A stretch of DNA of 64,000 nucleotides from Pomphorhynchus laevis (GCA_012934845.2 WNNJ02001530.1:62001-126000), one strand, 5' to 3'. Numbered from the stretch's first letter, positions 1 to 11,465 are shown. The notes: generated by a model from the letters alone, not told the origin. Numbers and translations are program-made.

Positions 1-139
1 TTTTTAAATTCTTAATAATTTTTTGATTTTTATAAATTTTTGATCTTAATTGTTTAGATTAACTATCTATTACCAAGTCGACTTTATTTCAGATTTAAAA
101 CCGAAGAATTCACCTCTCAAGTAAGACGATTCGACCTAT

Positions 140-1322
140 TATAAAGGATTATAATTTGAAAAAATACATTATCGATGGTTACAAGTTGATTTTAACCAAC
201 TTTTTAACCGTCCCATTCATAAAAATATCCCTTACCGTGATCACTTATTGCACACGAAAATTGTTCACGTCGAAAGACCTGTCTATATGGATCACCATCA
301 CCTAGCGATTTTGCTAAATTGTTCTCTTCTCTAGACTATCAAGATGCTATTTCAGAAGATAGTATTGCTGGTGATGCACTTTCATTTTATCGACGTTCAA
401 CTTTTATTCAATCTGAGAAAGCACATAATATGCATTTTAATTATCTTTTTGAAAATTATGATGTTAGATGCACATTACCTTAGTCCAGAAAGTCCGGTTT
501 GGTAATACCACATACCAATTTTGGAATACACACGAAACGAGAACTTGTCGAAGACTCAGACGTTATGAAACGCTTGAAAACAAAAATACACTTGTTTAAA
601 GTAGGAACACATCAGCAAATGAAATTGCCACCGGTAGCCGTCATGATAAGCAATCACTTGACCGAAAATAGCATGGATGACAAATGTCATGGTGTATGCC
701 TATTCATTTGACATGTGGTTTATGTTGAAAATATGCTGTACTACGAACTGATTCAAAAATTTAAAACTGTGAAAATAAAATGTTATGGAATTACGTATTC
801 TCCGTTGATAGATGGTTTATACAAATTCAGCCAGAGAGTGGGACAAGATACCACATTATGCATTAATTTTGTAAGCTATGATAAAACAGTACCGGAAAAG
901 TCCTTTATACTGCTTTTGCAATTATGAATTCATTTGTTGATTTCAAGCAATACCTTAAGAAATGAGTTCCGGTTGTGCGATCACTATTGAAGTTATTGAA
1001 ACTGGTACGAGATTACTTCATAGGCACACCTATTGTACTACCAACCGGTCACTGCGTAGTCTAGCGCTCATGCATACCAAAAGGTTCATTATTAACGAAC
1101 ACGATTGGTTAGATATCGAACGCTATAATGTTGCACTATGTTATGACTAAACATTTCCGATTAATTGGAATGAATATGTACGCATTAAATTGCTTTGGTG
1201 AAGATAGATTTGTATCGCTTTCGTCTTTTGCCAGTAAATGTATGGGACAGCGAGAATTAATACGCCTAGCTGAACTTATTGATCACAATTTTGGTGTTAT
1301 ATTAAATATCTTGTTACATTAA
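140..1322 (+). pseudogene. Decayed coding remnant of unknown identity
   Basis: Several short + strand frames follow one another here (about 140-300, 300-480, 499-711, 715-927, 962-1150, 1128-1322). Their amino-acid texture is protein-like rather than the poly-Lys/Asn/Ile texture of the AT-rich spacer, for example a phrase around 240-300 reading HTKIVHVERPVYMDHHH. The frames switch at stops and shifts, which suggests a host-type or element-derived gene that has decayed, or exons with introns I cannot place. I recognise no family. It might also belong to a mobile element that starts left of the window. Confidence 0.3.
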
Positions 1323-2030
1323 AAACGAGATGACATTTAAATTTTAGCTTCATCCTGAACTCACTGACCGCACTGATCACACTGACCCCGAACACTGATG
1401 ATTTATAGCAATGCTTAGTCTGATTAAATTATCCAGGTGCTTACTCTAGACGTTGAGTAGGCACCTTATTATTTATCGCCGTAGAATATCTTAACTTTGA
1501 ACTCGGTTTAACAATACCTAGTTCGGTCAATAATTTTTCGATTGATATAATTGTCGCAATTGTAATTTTTCTTGATTTTATTTTTTTAGTGATTTATTGG
1601 TTTACGCTGAATTTGAAAATTTATTATAAATTTTGAATATTTCGATTGCCTCTAAATTCTAACTTAATTAATCAAATTCTGCATCTACTAACTTATATTA
1701 CGTTGAAGACTGTAAAACTGATAATTAATTATTATATCATTACGTAAAATTATTAATTTAAACGGTAGCCATTTACCCGTACAATAGAATGGAATTTCAG
1801 TCATCTACTTCAACCACAATCCGAATAATCTATATATAATACAATTAATAAGACAGTACAATAAATCATTTGAAATATTCAATACACTTTCTCGGTTTTA
1901 ATTAAAGCTTCATCATCATTCTAAAGGTTATTGGGCATTATTTTTTCTTTAATTTCAAGAAATTTCGAACATCTGCTATCTGGAATTATACAAAATATAG
2001 AGTACGTATCAACATAGCTAATACAATCTT
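1323..2030. other. AT-rich spacer, nothing recognised
   Basis: Strongly AT-rich sequence without a credible reading frame, repeat or structured element. It lies between the decayed remnant on the left and the tail-anchored ORF on the right. Confidence 0.5.
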
Positions 2031-2031
2031 A

Positions 2032-2412
2032 TCAAAAAACTAGATAAATTATAATAGAAATGACAAAAACGACAGTTAAAGATGCAAATGAGCCAGCTCC
2101 AATTAAAATAATATTTCGGGAAGCACCCTCTTTTGGAAATTTGTTCGCTAGCCGTCTGAAAAAGGATGTATTCGCTTCTTCTTCTAATAGTTCAGCTTGA
2201 TCAGCCACGCTTGTCGAAATGCTTGATTTGCTGTTATAGTCATCGAAACTACCAATTCCAAGTGATTCCAGAGGATTTGTTGGAACAAAATACTTCAGAT
2301 CCGAGTTAGCCTTTAGTTTTGCTTGAATGTATTCTTTTCCAAAGCTGCTTTTAATCTTATGTTCTTGACAATCTCCAGTATGTGGACTTGATACACTAGG
2401 TTTGCTTATCAT
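2032..2412 (-). CDS. Small predicted tail-anchored membrane protein
   Basis: This 126-residue frame starts at an ATG at 2412. The N-terminal 95 residues are hydrophilic and rich in Ser, Lys and acidic residues (NPLESLGIGSFDDYNSKSS, then a Glu-rich AELLEEEAN stretch). The last 25 or so residues form one strongly hydrophobic segment (NIILIGAGSFASLTVVFVIS onward) that ends almost at the stop, preceded by basic residues (RRLANKFPKEGASR). That layout is typical of a C-terminally anchored ER or mitochondrial outer membrane protein. An in-frame stop lies about 10 codons upstream. A TTGCAG that could be a splice acceptor sits about 20 nt before the ATG, so this may be a last exon. I do not recognise the family. 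It is one of very few frames here without transposon similarity. Confidence 0.45.
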   Translation of the reverse strand: MISKPSVSSPHTGDCQEHKIKSSFGKEYIQAKLKANSDLKYFVPTNPLESLGIGSFDDYNSKSSISTSVADQAELLEEEANTSFFRRLANKFPKEGASRNIILIGAGSFASLTVVFVISIIIYLVF

Positions 2413-2685
2413 ATTGTTTTTCGCTTTCCTGCAAGTTGATGAATACTACTTTCTACAATTGCTGATGTATCCATAGAAACATCATATACTATCGGTAACC
2501 ACGGATACTGTATACCAGAATAAATTTACATAAATAATGGTTTATTTACAACTTTGCTCTTTTTAATTAAGTATAAAAGTTAATTTCATTGTCCTCATCA
2601 AATTTCAAGCCTCCAAGTTTTATGACGTAATGCTCACGCAACGCAAATGCGGTTAAGCACCGAAGCTGGTGGTAAACTTTACCTC

Positions 2686-2730
2686 ATGTCTCAACAAAGC
2701 ATTAATTGGATTAATGCTTTGTTGAGACAT
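2686..2730. repeat. Perfect 21-bp hairpin with 3-nt loop
   Basis: The arms at 2686-2706 and 2710-2730 (ATGTCTCAACAAAGCATTAAT and its exact complement, 21 bp) are separated by TGG. The same hairpin is at 61221-61265 in the second copy of the duplicated block. It could be a transcribed hairpin or a small inverted-repeat insertion. Confidence 0.85.
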
Positions 2731-2989
2731 GTCTGTAGTTAATTTAATTGTCTGTGATGTCATCTATTAACGAGGTTTTTGCTCAAATGATAATGACAGA
2801 ATAATGCAATTAATTTATTTATTTCTGCTTTAAATTGCTGAAGATCTCGTATATTAACAGCTGCAATCCATTCAAATTATTTATTGTTTTAGTTGCAAAG
2901 GCGATGCATTAGAATTCTATGAATTCGTGTTTTCAAAACAACTTTTAAGAGATAATAAAAATGTTAATAAAAGTGTTTATATTGTAATA

Positions 2990-3364
2990 CAAAATACTAT
3001 AATCGTACAATAAATGTAAATAATAACAATAAAAAATATACATTAACCATACAATTCATTAATAAATGTATAGATAACATAAATATAGCCGGACTTTTAA
3101 ATAATTCTGAAAGTAAAGAAATAATAGGGTCAGATTTAAGTAAATATATTCCTAAAATAAGGTATAAACTCCTACCACCATTAGGACGAAAAATTTGTAA
3201 TTATAATAAAGAATTAAAATCAATATGTAACGATAATATTAGATACATAATGGAAACAGAATGCAATTGTAAAAGTCTTAGTTTTGATAAAATAAATGAA
3301 CATATATGTACCCATAATCTAGAATTAATTAAAAATTGTGAATTAAGTAAATGCTATCAAAAGG
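2990..3364 (+). mobile_element. Penelope-like element, N-terminal fragment
   Basis: The + strand reads as the region ahead of the reverse transcriptase of a Penelope-like element. It has a conserved block (SKYIPKIRYKLLPPLG), then a Cys-x-Cys pair (ECNCKSLSFDKINEHICTHN) and the start of ELxKxLSKG, a pattern known from PLE N-terminal regions where it reads C-C...H...T.(D/N)L..(I/L)..LRKLL.KGP. The same text recurs at 4030-4220, 61560-61890 and 62320-62640. The copy is interrupted at 3365 by an RTE LINE and resumes at 3812. No promoter or start codon can be assigned. Confidence 0.75.
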
Positions 3365-3811
3365 ATAATATCTCGGATACAGGCGACCGAAATGAGGTTC
3401 CTCCGCAGTATGGCCAGTCTTAGCCTTAGAGATAAGGTTAGGAATTCGGTTATCCTGGATTGACTTGGAGTAAATTCGCTGCTTATCTACATCGAAGAAA
3501 GTCAGCTGAGGTGGCTAGGACACGTTCTGAGGATGTCTAGGTATCGCCTTCCTCATTGGGCTTTCCAGGCTGGACTCTCTGGAAAGAAACCTCGAGGTAG
3601 ACTTCGATACCGGTGAAGAGATAAAATATCGAAACTGAATGAAGAACGCCTTAAGCTATCTGAAATAGAACTCTGGTATGCTGCCCAGGATCGCGATGTT
3701 TGAAGTCGTTTGGTTCGTGCACTGCCTCCACGACCCGACACCCGGACCAGTGGTTGACAGGAAAAATCTTGTATATCTTTTGTTTTTCCTTGTCAATAAA
3801 TTGTTGTTGTT
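3365..3811 (+). mobile_element. 5'-truncated RTE-like LINE with 12-bp target duplication
   Basis: The + strand encodes the C-terminal tail of an RTE-type ORF2: LRWLGHVLRMSRYRLPHWA, then a basic GKKPRGRLRYR stretch and WYAAQDRDV, with several in-frame stops. The insert ends in a short (TTG)n tail. It is flanked by GCTATCAAAAGG on both sides (3353-3364 and 3812-3823). A simple-repeat tail, 5' truncation and a target duplication of this length are known hallmarks of LINE retrotransposition. The target is the PLE N-terminal region. The same insertion is present in the duplicate at 61903-62310, where its 3' end is missing. Confidence 0.85.
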
Positions 3812-4280
3812 GCTATCAAAAGGGTATAAATATGGATTTAAAAATAACAATAAAAATAAAATTTACAATTCGTTATATAATGACTTAAATGCTTACTTTG
3901 GAAGATAAGCTAAAAGATCTTTATGTAAATATAAGAAGTTTTTCTAAAAATATCATTTGTTCAATAAATTAAATATTAATTAACGATTATGATAGGTTAA
4001 GAGTATAATAAAGAGTTATTAGAATATTATATATTATGATTGGACCATAAATGTTAATAATAACAATAAAAAATATACACTGACCATGAAATTCATATAT
4101 AAATGTATAGATTACATAAATATAGGTAGACTTTTAAATAATTCTAAAAGTAAAGAGATAATAGGGTCAGATTTAAGTAAATATATTCCTAAAATAAGGT
4201 ATAAACTGTTACCGCCACTAGGGGGTAACAGTTATTATTATATTATTATTTATTATATTACATTTTTTATATAAAGAGCA
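3812..4280 (+). mobile_element. Penelope-like N-terminal remnants, two pieces
   Basis: 3812-3910 continues the interrupted PLE fragment (GYKYGFKNNNKN, then NSLYNDLNAYFG). 4030-4220 repeats the earlier SKYIPKIRYKLLPPLG block from a second copy. About 100 bp of AT-rich spacer lies between them. After 4220 the copy dissolves into AT-only sequence. Confidence 0.65.
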
Positions 4281-4720
4281 TTTTAGATAATATTCTACAT
4301 TATATTGTAGATAATATCACCAAAATTTGACTGTAATAAGTTTCAATTAATAAAACTCAAAGTACGCCGTTTGTTCAGTATCAGCGCTAGCATGATGGCC
4401 CATCGTTGATCGTGCAGCCCTGATGCACATTGATGCAGACTTGACATAACGATGCTTATTAGCAAATGTAATTTTCTTAAAAGTGTGTATTATATTAAAT
4501 AATGATAAAAATAAAATTTACATAATGACCTAAATGCTTACTTCGGCGAACTGATTAACAGTGAAAGCTAAAATACATCAAAGATAAACATTTGGAAAAC
4601 TTATAAATTAGATAAAATTAGAAAGAAAATGAAAATAACAAACAATTATAAAAGGAAAGATCAAATAGTTATAACAATGATTATTTGCAAACGTAATTTT
4701 CTTAGAAAATTAAAAATAAA
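4281..4720 (+). other. Decayed PLE spacer
   Basis: Mostly AT-rich with scattered short matches to PLE text (an AATGACCTAAATGCTTACTT phrase and KITNNYKRKDQ-like coding near 4630). A slightly GC-richer stretch at 4370-4450 is unrecognised. Confidence 0.4.
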
Positions 4721-5575
4721 ATGAAAATAACAAACAATTATAAAAGGAAAGATCACATTTATAAAGATATGTATACAGAACTTACTAAATTAAATGATAA
4801 CTATATCATAACAACTATTAATAAAGCTAGTAATAACTTTGTCTTCATATGCAAAAAACTTTATTATGATATACTGATGAAAGAGGTTGATTCTAATGAT
4901 TTAAATGTAAATCCAACATATGAACGTAGTGAGTTAAGTTTAGAAACAATTATTACAAGTCACTGTTCTATAATGGATTTAAAGGGTATAAAGGTTGAAT
5001 CAGATAATAAAACTATACCTATATTATATTGGAATCCAAAATTACATAAAAATCCAATAAAATCTAGGTTCATATGTAGTGCGTTTAAATGTACATTAAA
5101 ACCACTTTCTGTCTATATGAATAAAATACTTAAAGTAATTAAAGCACACTTTAAAAAATATTGCAAGGTAATCGAAATTAATACTGGTATAAAACACTAT
5201 TTCAGTATTAATTCTACAAAAGAATTTTTAGAACAGACAAAAGGAATAAATTTTCAAAATATTAATACATACGATTTTAGTACGCTTTATACAAATCTAG
5301 ATTTAGTAGATATTAAAGAAGCGTTAGTAAAATTAATTAATCTTATATTCGGAAAAAGATATACATATATATGTTATAATAAGTATAACGCATGTCAAAA
5401 AATTAAACCATCAAGTAAATATAAATATATGGATAAAATTGAATTAATAGAATCCTTAAATATTTTAATAAATCAAAATTATTTAAAAGTAGGGACATCT
5501 ATATTTAGACAAGTTAAAGGTGTTCCAATGGGAAGTAATAGTAGCCAAATTATAGCTGCCTTATTTTTAACGTAG
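4721..5575 (+). mobile_element. Penelope-like reverse transcriptase, partial ORF
   Basis: This 284-residue open frame covers the N-terminal half of a PLE reverse transcriptase. Visible motifs in order: PILYWNPKLHKNPIKSRFI (RT motif 1 region), NTYDFSTLYTNL (RT motif 3 with the first catalytic Asp), and FRQVKGVPMGSNSSQIIAALF (the G-x-P-M-G motif). The frame stops just before the YxDD motif. The better copy at 57574-58260 has SSPIIADLFLSF and reads on, so this copy is truncated and carries a few missense changes. The expected role is RNA-templated DNA synthesis for self-mobilisation. Codon use is extremely AT-biased like all PLE copies here, unlike SHQ1. Confidence 0.85.
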
Positions 5576-6240
5576 TTAGTAAAGTTTAGAAACAATTACA
5601 AGTCATTGTTCTATATTGTATAAAAATGTATAAAAATTGAATCAGAATCCAAATTGGAATCCAAAATTGCATAAAAAATTATTTTTTTAAATTTAAAAAT
5701 AATTATTACAAGCCACTGTTATATAATGGATTTAAAGGGTATAAAGGTTGAATCAGATAAAAATAAATAAATAATAAATAATCAAATAAATAATATTTTA
5801 TTGCAAAAATAAAATTTACAATTCGTTATATAATGACCTTAAATTCTTACTTTGGTAAGCTGATTAGTAGCGAAAGCTAAATACATTAAAGATCAAATGC
5901 ATCATTTAAGCTAAATTATTATACATATTTAGGCTAAATACATTTTATTATATTTGAAAATTTTGGAAAATCAACATTAGAAAAAATTTAACATTGAAAA
6001 ACAATATATAACGCGATCACATACAGATTTGCGTTATTCCTGAATGTGACAAAAATTATTTCGAATATAACAAAGACTGACAAAATATTGACGACGCTAA
6101 AAATAATGTAGAAAAATTTTAAATTAAATATTAAATAAACATTAACAAATATTAACAAATAACAAATATATTCTCAGATATCTATTATATTCTTAAAATA
6201 ATGTATAAACTTTACCGAAATTGCTATAATGGTGAATTAA
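5576..6240 (+). other. Decayed PLE debris
   Basis: Short matches to PLE coding text recur out of order (LETITSHCS-like near 5590 and 5700, SLYNDL-like near 5820) in AT-rich sequence. No complete domain remains. Confidence 0.45.
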
Positions 6241-7394
6241 AGAAATGCTATCAAAAAGGTATAACTATAGATTAAATAATAATTCGTTATATTCGTTTAC
6301 AATTCGTTATATAATGACTTGAATGCTTACTTTCTTAAGCTTATTAATAACTAAAGATTAAAATTGGGAAAGACTATATATATTTGATAAAATTAAAAGA
6401 AAATTTAAATAACAAAAATTCGGAACTAAAAAATTAAAGGATAACTATATAATAACAACTATTGATAAAGCTAGTAATAACTTTGTCTAAATATGCAAAA
6501 AGCTTTAGTATGATATACTGATGAAAGAAGTTAGTTATAGTGATTTAAATATAATGTTATAACGTATGAACGTAGTGATTTAAATATAGAAACAGATATT
6601 GCAAGTCATTGTTCTATAATGGATAAGAATGGTATAAAAATTGAATCAGATAATAAAACTATACCTATATTATATTGGAATCCAAAATTACATAAAAATC
6701 CAATAAAACCTAGGTTCATATATAGTGCTTTTGAATGTACATTGAAACCACTTTCTGTTTATATGAATAAAATACTTAAAGTAATTAAAGCACACTTCAA
6801 GAAATATTGTAGGGTAATCAAAATTAATACTGGTATAAAACACTATTTCAGTATTAATTCTACAAACGAATTTTTAATACAGACAAAAGGAATAAAATTT
6901 TTAGAATATAAATACGCACGATTTTAGTACACTTTATACAAATTTAGATGTAGCAGATATTAAAGATGTATTAAAAAATAAATTAATCTTATATTCGGAA
7001 ACAGACATGCATATATATTTTATAATGACTATAACGCATATCTAACAAAATTTAAATCATCAAGTAAATATAAATATATGGATAAAATTGAATTATTAGA
7101 ATCCTTAAATATTTTAATAAATCAAAATTATTTAAAGGTAGGGACATCTATATTTAGACAAATAAAAGGTGTTTAATGGGAGGTAATAGTAGCTCAATTA
7201 TAGCTGACTTGTTTTTAAGCTTTATAGAATATAAATTTGTTCATTATTGTGTAAAAACTAAATCTAAATTATATAAAGATATGAAATATGTTTCGATATA
7301 TTGATGATATATGTGTATTTAACTCCAACAATTTTTATTCAATAAACGAACAAATTTATCTAAGTAGACTCATTCTTAATAAAACCAATATTAA

Positions 7395-7395
<1 letters not shown>
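6241..7395 (+). mobile_element. Penelope-like reverse transcriptase copy, disrupted
   Basis: The + strand carries PLE text in order but across several frames: DKNGIKIESDNKTIPILYWN (6619-6927 frame), a DFSTLYTNLD-like block near 6920, the G-x-P-M-G region near 7170, and MFRYIDDICVFNSNNFYSIN at 7288 onward, which contains the catalytic YxDD (YIDD). There are at least four frame breaks, so it is not functional. The coding text runs directly into a (TA)n tract at 7395. The last 180 bp are the left arm of an inverted duplication. Confidence 0.8.

Positions 7396-7446
<51 letters not shown>
7395..7446. repeat. (TA)n microsatellite 1
   Basis: An uninterrupted TA run of about 50 bp that begins exactly where the left PLE arm stops. 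Confidence 0.95.
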
Positions 7447-7452
<6 letters not shown>

Positions 7453-7496
7453 AAAGTTATTGTTAGAAACCGGTTTCTAACAATAACTTTTATTAT
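7447..7496. repeat. Perfect 50-bp palindrome
   Basis: Two 25-bp arms meet without a loop at 7471/7472 (core AGAAACCGGTTTCT). It sits right after a (TA)n run. It could be the joined ends of a small inverted-repeat transposon. Confidence 0.9.
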
Positions 7497-7544
7497 TATG
7501 AATGCGTCTAAATTGACCCCGGTACGCGATTTCAAAACACAGCG

Positions 7545-7548
<4 letters not shown>

Positions 7549-7616
<68 letters not shown>
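7549..7616. repeat. (TA)n microsatellite 2
   Basis: An AT run of about 68 bp between a 50-bp non-repetitive piece (7500-7548) and the start of the 357-bp tandem array. Confidence 0.95.
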
Positions 7617-8606
<990 letters not shown>

Positions 8607-8790
8607 TATCATTAATATTGGTTTTATTAAGAATGAGTCTACTTGGATAAATTTGTTCGTTTATTGAATAAAAATTGTTGGAGTTAAATACACATATATC
8701 ATCAATATATCGAAACATATTTCATATCTTTATATAATTTAGATTTAGTTTTTACACAATTATGAACAAATTTATATTCTATAAAGCTTA

Positions 8791-9360
8791 AAACTTATAT
8801 ATATAACTTATATATAAATATAACTTATATATAAATTATATATAAACTTATATATGAACATTAAATTAACATCAATTAAAATAATTTTAATTCAAATTGT
8901 AACGATAACGATATATTTACAAGAAATATATTTTTGCATGAACAATATGTAACGATATTAGCTTTCTTCAAAATCAATAATCAGAAATCCTATTCTTAAC
9001 AAAACCAATATTAATGATAAAGAAGGTGTATATCTAGATATGAACATTAAATTAACATTAACTAAAACTACTATTAATTTATATCGTAAAGATGACATAT
9101 TTAAATTTACAAGAAACATATTTTTGCATGAGCATTCATGCATACCATATAATATAAAATATAATACATGAAATAATGAAATTTTAAGAATTGCAACAAT
9201 TTGTAACGATATTGATTTTCATCAAAATTGTTTAAATAATTTAATAGATGCATATTTTAAACTAGGTTACTATAAAAATATTATCAAACAAAAATAGTAA
9301 AATATATAAATTAATACAATAATATTAAAAATAAATATAAAATCTTAGGCTGAAACTTTT
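8791..9360 (+). mobile_element. Penelope-like RT C-terminal fragment
   Basis: 8990-9300 reads as the C-terminal part of the PLE reverse transcriptase (DKEGVYLDMNIKLTLTKTT, then NLYRKDDIFKFTRNIFLHEH and CNDI). There are stops and small frame changes. It lacks the upstream catalytic motifs. 8800-8960 contains a partial second copy of the same text. It leads into the structured element at 9385. Confidence 0.75.
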
Positions 9361-9384
9361 TATGGATGATAAATAATACACTTT

Positions 9385-9530
9385 GTATTAGAATAATATA
9401 CTTATAATCAAATTTCATCAGATGAAATACGTCATTAGCATGTATTTGGTTCGCTGCTATGTTGGTTCGATGAATAGGGGACGAAACCTGATTACATAGC
9501 AGTTCCTACTGATTACATCCAATCCTTAAT
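9385..9530 (+). ncRNA. PLE 3' structured RNA element, copy 1 (decayed)
   Basis: This is the first of four related stretches that follow PLE coding sequence. GAAATACGTC, then GCTGCTATG and its complement CATAGCAG are conserved. The CTGATGA box is altered to CTGATTA and the outer stem is weak, so this copy looks old. See the copies at 20008-20148, 21056-21185 and 58269-58414. Confidence 0.55.
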
Positions 9531-9790
9531 TTTATACATCGTTTGTTATTTATTAGTTAATTCATAAAAATTGACTTTTATTTTTAATTTCAATAATATA
9601 TTATTAATTTTTTGAACTTGGTATAAATTATATAATATCTTATAATAATTATGTATTATTTATAATTATTTTATTATTTATTATTTAATTATTAAATTTT
9701 GATTGATATTTTTTATAACTATATTAAATAATTAAATAGTTTAATTAATTATATAAAATATTTAATTAAACACTGTTTGTATTTTAAATT
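9531..9790. other. AT-rich PLE 3' trailer
   Basis: Almost pure AT sequence without reading frames. Equivalent AT-rich trailers follow the other structured elements, so it is probably the PLE 3' untranslated region, here split by the fold-back at 9796. Confidence 0.45.
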
Positions 9791-9959
9791 TTTAAATATT
9801 TAGTAACTATCAGGTATAGTTAAACGACAACATAAATTATTTTGATATTTCGCTAGTAAGTACTAGCATCTATAGAAAATTGAATTTTCAGATACTGGTA
9901 GTTACTGGCGAAATATCAAAATAATTAATTATTGTTGCTGTATCAAAGGAAAGAATAAA

Positions 9960-10003
9960 TTATTTTTGATATTTCGCTAACTTCTGTTAGCATCTTCAGA
10001 CAA
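9960..10003 (-). ncRNA. Hammerhead-like ribozyme motif, left arm
   Basis: On the - strand this reads CTGAAGA, a bulged T, stem II GCTAAC/GTTAGC with a 4-nt loop, GAAA, then TATC. It is the mirror of the motif at 10051-10094. The minimal helix III (GAAATATC) resembles hammerheads described from Penelope-like elements, which are thought to need dimers for cleavage. Confidence 0.55.
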
Positions 10004-10050
10004 TTACAATTTGATGAAAATTACAATCAGAAAATTACAATTACAATGTA

Positions 10051-10094
10051 ATTTTCTGAAGATGCTAACAGAAGTTAGCGAAATATCAAAAATA
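10051..10094 (+). ncRNA. Hammerhead-like ribozyme motif, right arm
   Basis: In order: stem I strand (A)TTTT, core CTGAAGA at 10056-10062, a bulged T, stem II GCTAAC (10064-10069) / GTTAGC (10074-10079), GAAA at 10080-10083, the cleavage triplet ATC (10085-10087), and stem I partner AAAAAT. Position 7 of the core tolerates any base, so CTGAAGA fits the CUGANGA consensus. Helix III is nearly absent. Confidence 0.6.
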
Positions 10095-10222
10095 ATTTCT
10101 TCTTTCCTTTGATCCAACTCTAATAATTATTTATAAATAATGGATCAGTATCAACTATTTAAAATCAAAATAATTTTTGTTGTCGTTTAACTATACCTGA
10201 TAGTTACTGAATATTTAAAAAT

Positions 10223-10300
10223 TTAAATACAGATCAGGATGGATATATTTCTAATAATTATATTAAATACGTAACTCAATTAGCTGATTTGATTAACCTT
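10223..10300 (+). mobile_element. Penelope-like 3' terminus
   Basis: The phrase AATACGTAACTCAATTAGCT at 10268 matches the 3' ends of the other PLE copies (near 20289, 21310 and 58610). This marks where the element ends. Confidence 0.6.
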
Positions 10301-10700
10301 AAAGAGTGTCCCGTAGTGTGATGATTGAATAACAGTCAACATCTTCTTAAGTCCCTTTGCTCCAAAATCATTCACAACTTTCTTTTCATCATCGTGAGAT
10401 CTCTAATTGCTCCACGATATCTTAATGATGTCAAATTTAAAGATTTTATTCTATCTCCGTATGATAAAGACGATAAACCTAGTATTTTGTGTGACCTCAC
10501 TCTCAAAACTCGTTATATTTTGCGAGATTATCTTGATGTTTGTGGAAAGCTAACAGAAAGGCCGTATTCGATGACGGGCAAAATAAAACAAATGTCTTTC
10601 TGAATGTGTCGGAACTAAATTACTGGAATTATCTTCTAAACATCATCAGCAATCCAAATGCGCGATGACACACTATCCTAGGATTAGCCGCATACTTTAA
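10301..10700 (+). other. Unrecognised stretch with a 92-codon frame
   Basis: A + strand frame at 10325-10603 has a normal-looking composition (APRYLNDVKFKDFILSPYD, TRYILRDYLDVCGKLTE) but no family I recognise. It lies between a PLE 3' end and a LINE, so a decayed element is as likely as a host exon. Confidence 0.25.
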
Positions 10701-11240
10701 ATTGGATGAAACGATCACTCCAAGATCTGATATATGTACTTTGATATATTTGGTATATTTACTGAGCCCAGCTCATATGAAGATGAAACATGTGTTCTAA
10801 TTGTGAGATGCGCGTACTTTGCTGGATTAATAGAGAGAATATTTGTCTTAGACCATATCAATAAGGTGTTTATATCCAAATGCAAAACACTAACATCATC
10901 CTTACTTACAATCTCACGCCAAATCTTTACATCATCCGTAAACATAACAATGTAAGATTAAATAGCTTCAGGAATATCATTTATAAAGAGCACAAATGGA
11001 AACAACAAGATTACTACACTCTGGGGAACACCAGCTTATATATTGCGAGTTTTGGAAATGTCCGGCACTACCTGTATCCTGAAAGACCTATCCGATGAAT
11101 AATCGGTAATCCAAGAGATAAATATTTCATCTACACAAAGCTTCTGGGCTTTTGTATGGGAATATAATGCGGTAATGTATCAAACGCACAAGAAAAGTCA
11201 ACAAATATAACGTCTGCTTACATTTTTCTATCAAATGCAG

Positions 11241-11290
11241 TGTCATGAATCCATGGATTCATGACAACTTTTAGTAAATTACTAAAAGTT
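11241..11290. repeat. Two back-to-back palindromes
   Basis: 11241-11266 is a perfect 26-bp palindrome (half-site TGTCATGAATCCA). 11266-11290 is a second one with 12-bp arms around a single base (AACTTTTAGTAA arm). They interrupt the LINE RT region. Confidence 0.85.
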
Positions 11291-11465
11291 GACCGATTAG
11301 GACGAAAATCATGTTGGCTATTAACCATTAGATTATGAGATTCCAGTTATTTAGAAATTTTACTTAGTATTAAGCGTTTCATAACTTTACAAGCGATATA
11401 AGTTAATACTACTTGACTGTAATTGGTTCAAATATTCGTTAGTCTTTCTTGAATATTGGAATAAC

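Larger units (their letters stand above)
2581..3775. repeat. 1.2-kb duplicated segment, copy 1
   Basis: This segment matches 61116-62310 base for base in length (1195 bp each), with only about five substitutions seen by eye. It contains a perfect hairpin, a Penelope-like N-terminal fragment and most of a truncated RTE LINE. The similarity stops abruptly at both ends. The near identity across three unrelated pieces says the block was copied as a unit, recently. The leftmost 120 bp also occur, diverged and inverted, at 37330-37455. Confidence 0.9.
9796..10222. repeat. Nested fold-back carrying hammerhead-like motifs
   Basis: Three sets of inverted arms are arranged A [B B'] [C C'] A'. A/A' are about 50 bp (TAACTATCAGGTATAGTTAA at 9806 and its complement near 10195). 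B/B' lie near 9840-9930 and are partly decayed. C/C' are about 58 bp (9945-10003 and 10050-10112). The C arms contain the core CTGAAGA - GCTAAC/GTTAGC stem - GAAA on opposite strands. Flanking phrases match sequences beside similar motifs at 20926-21024 and 50150-50250, so this is a repeat family associated with the PLEs. Confidence 0.8.

Noticed and set aside
3553-3741. 62-codon - strand frame repeated exactly at 62088-62276
   Set aside because: Antisense shadow of the RTE LINE tail on the + strand. The identity reflects the 1.2-kb duplication.
10325-10603. Host gene exon
   Set aside because: No recognisable domain and surrounded by element debris, so only listed as unrecognised.
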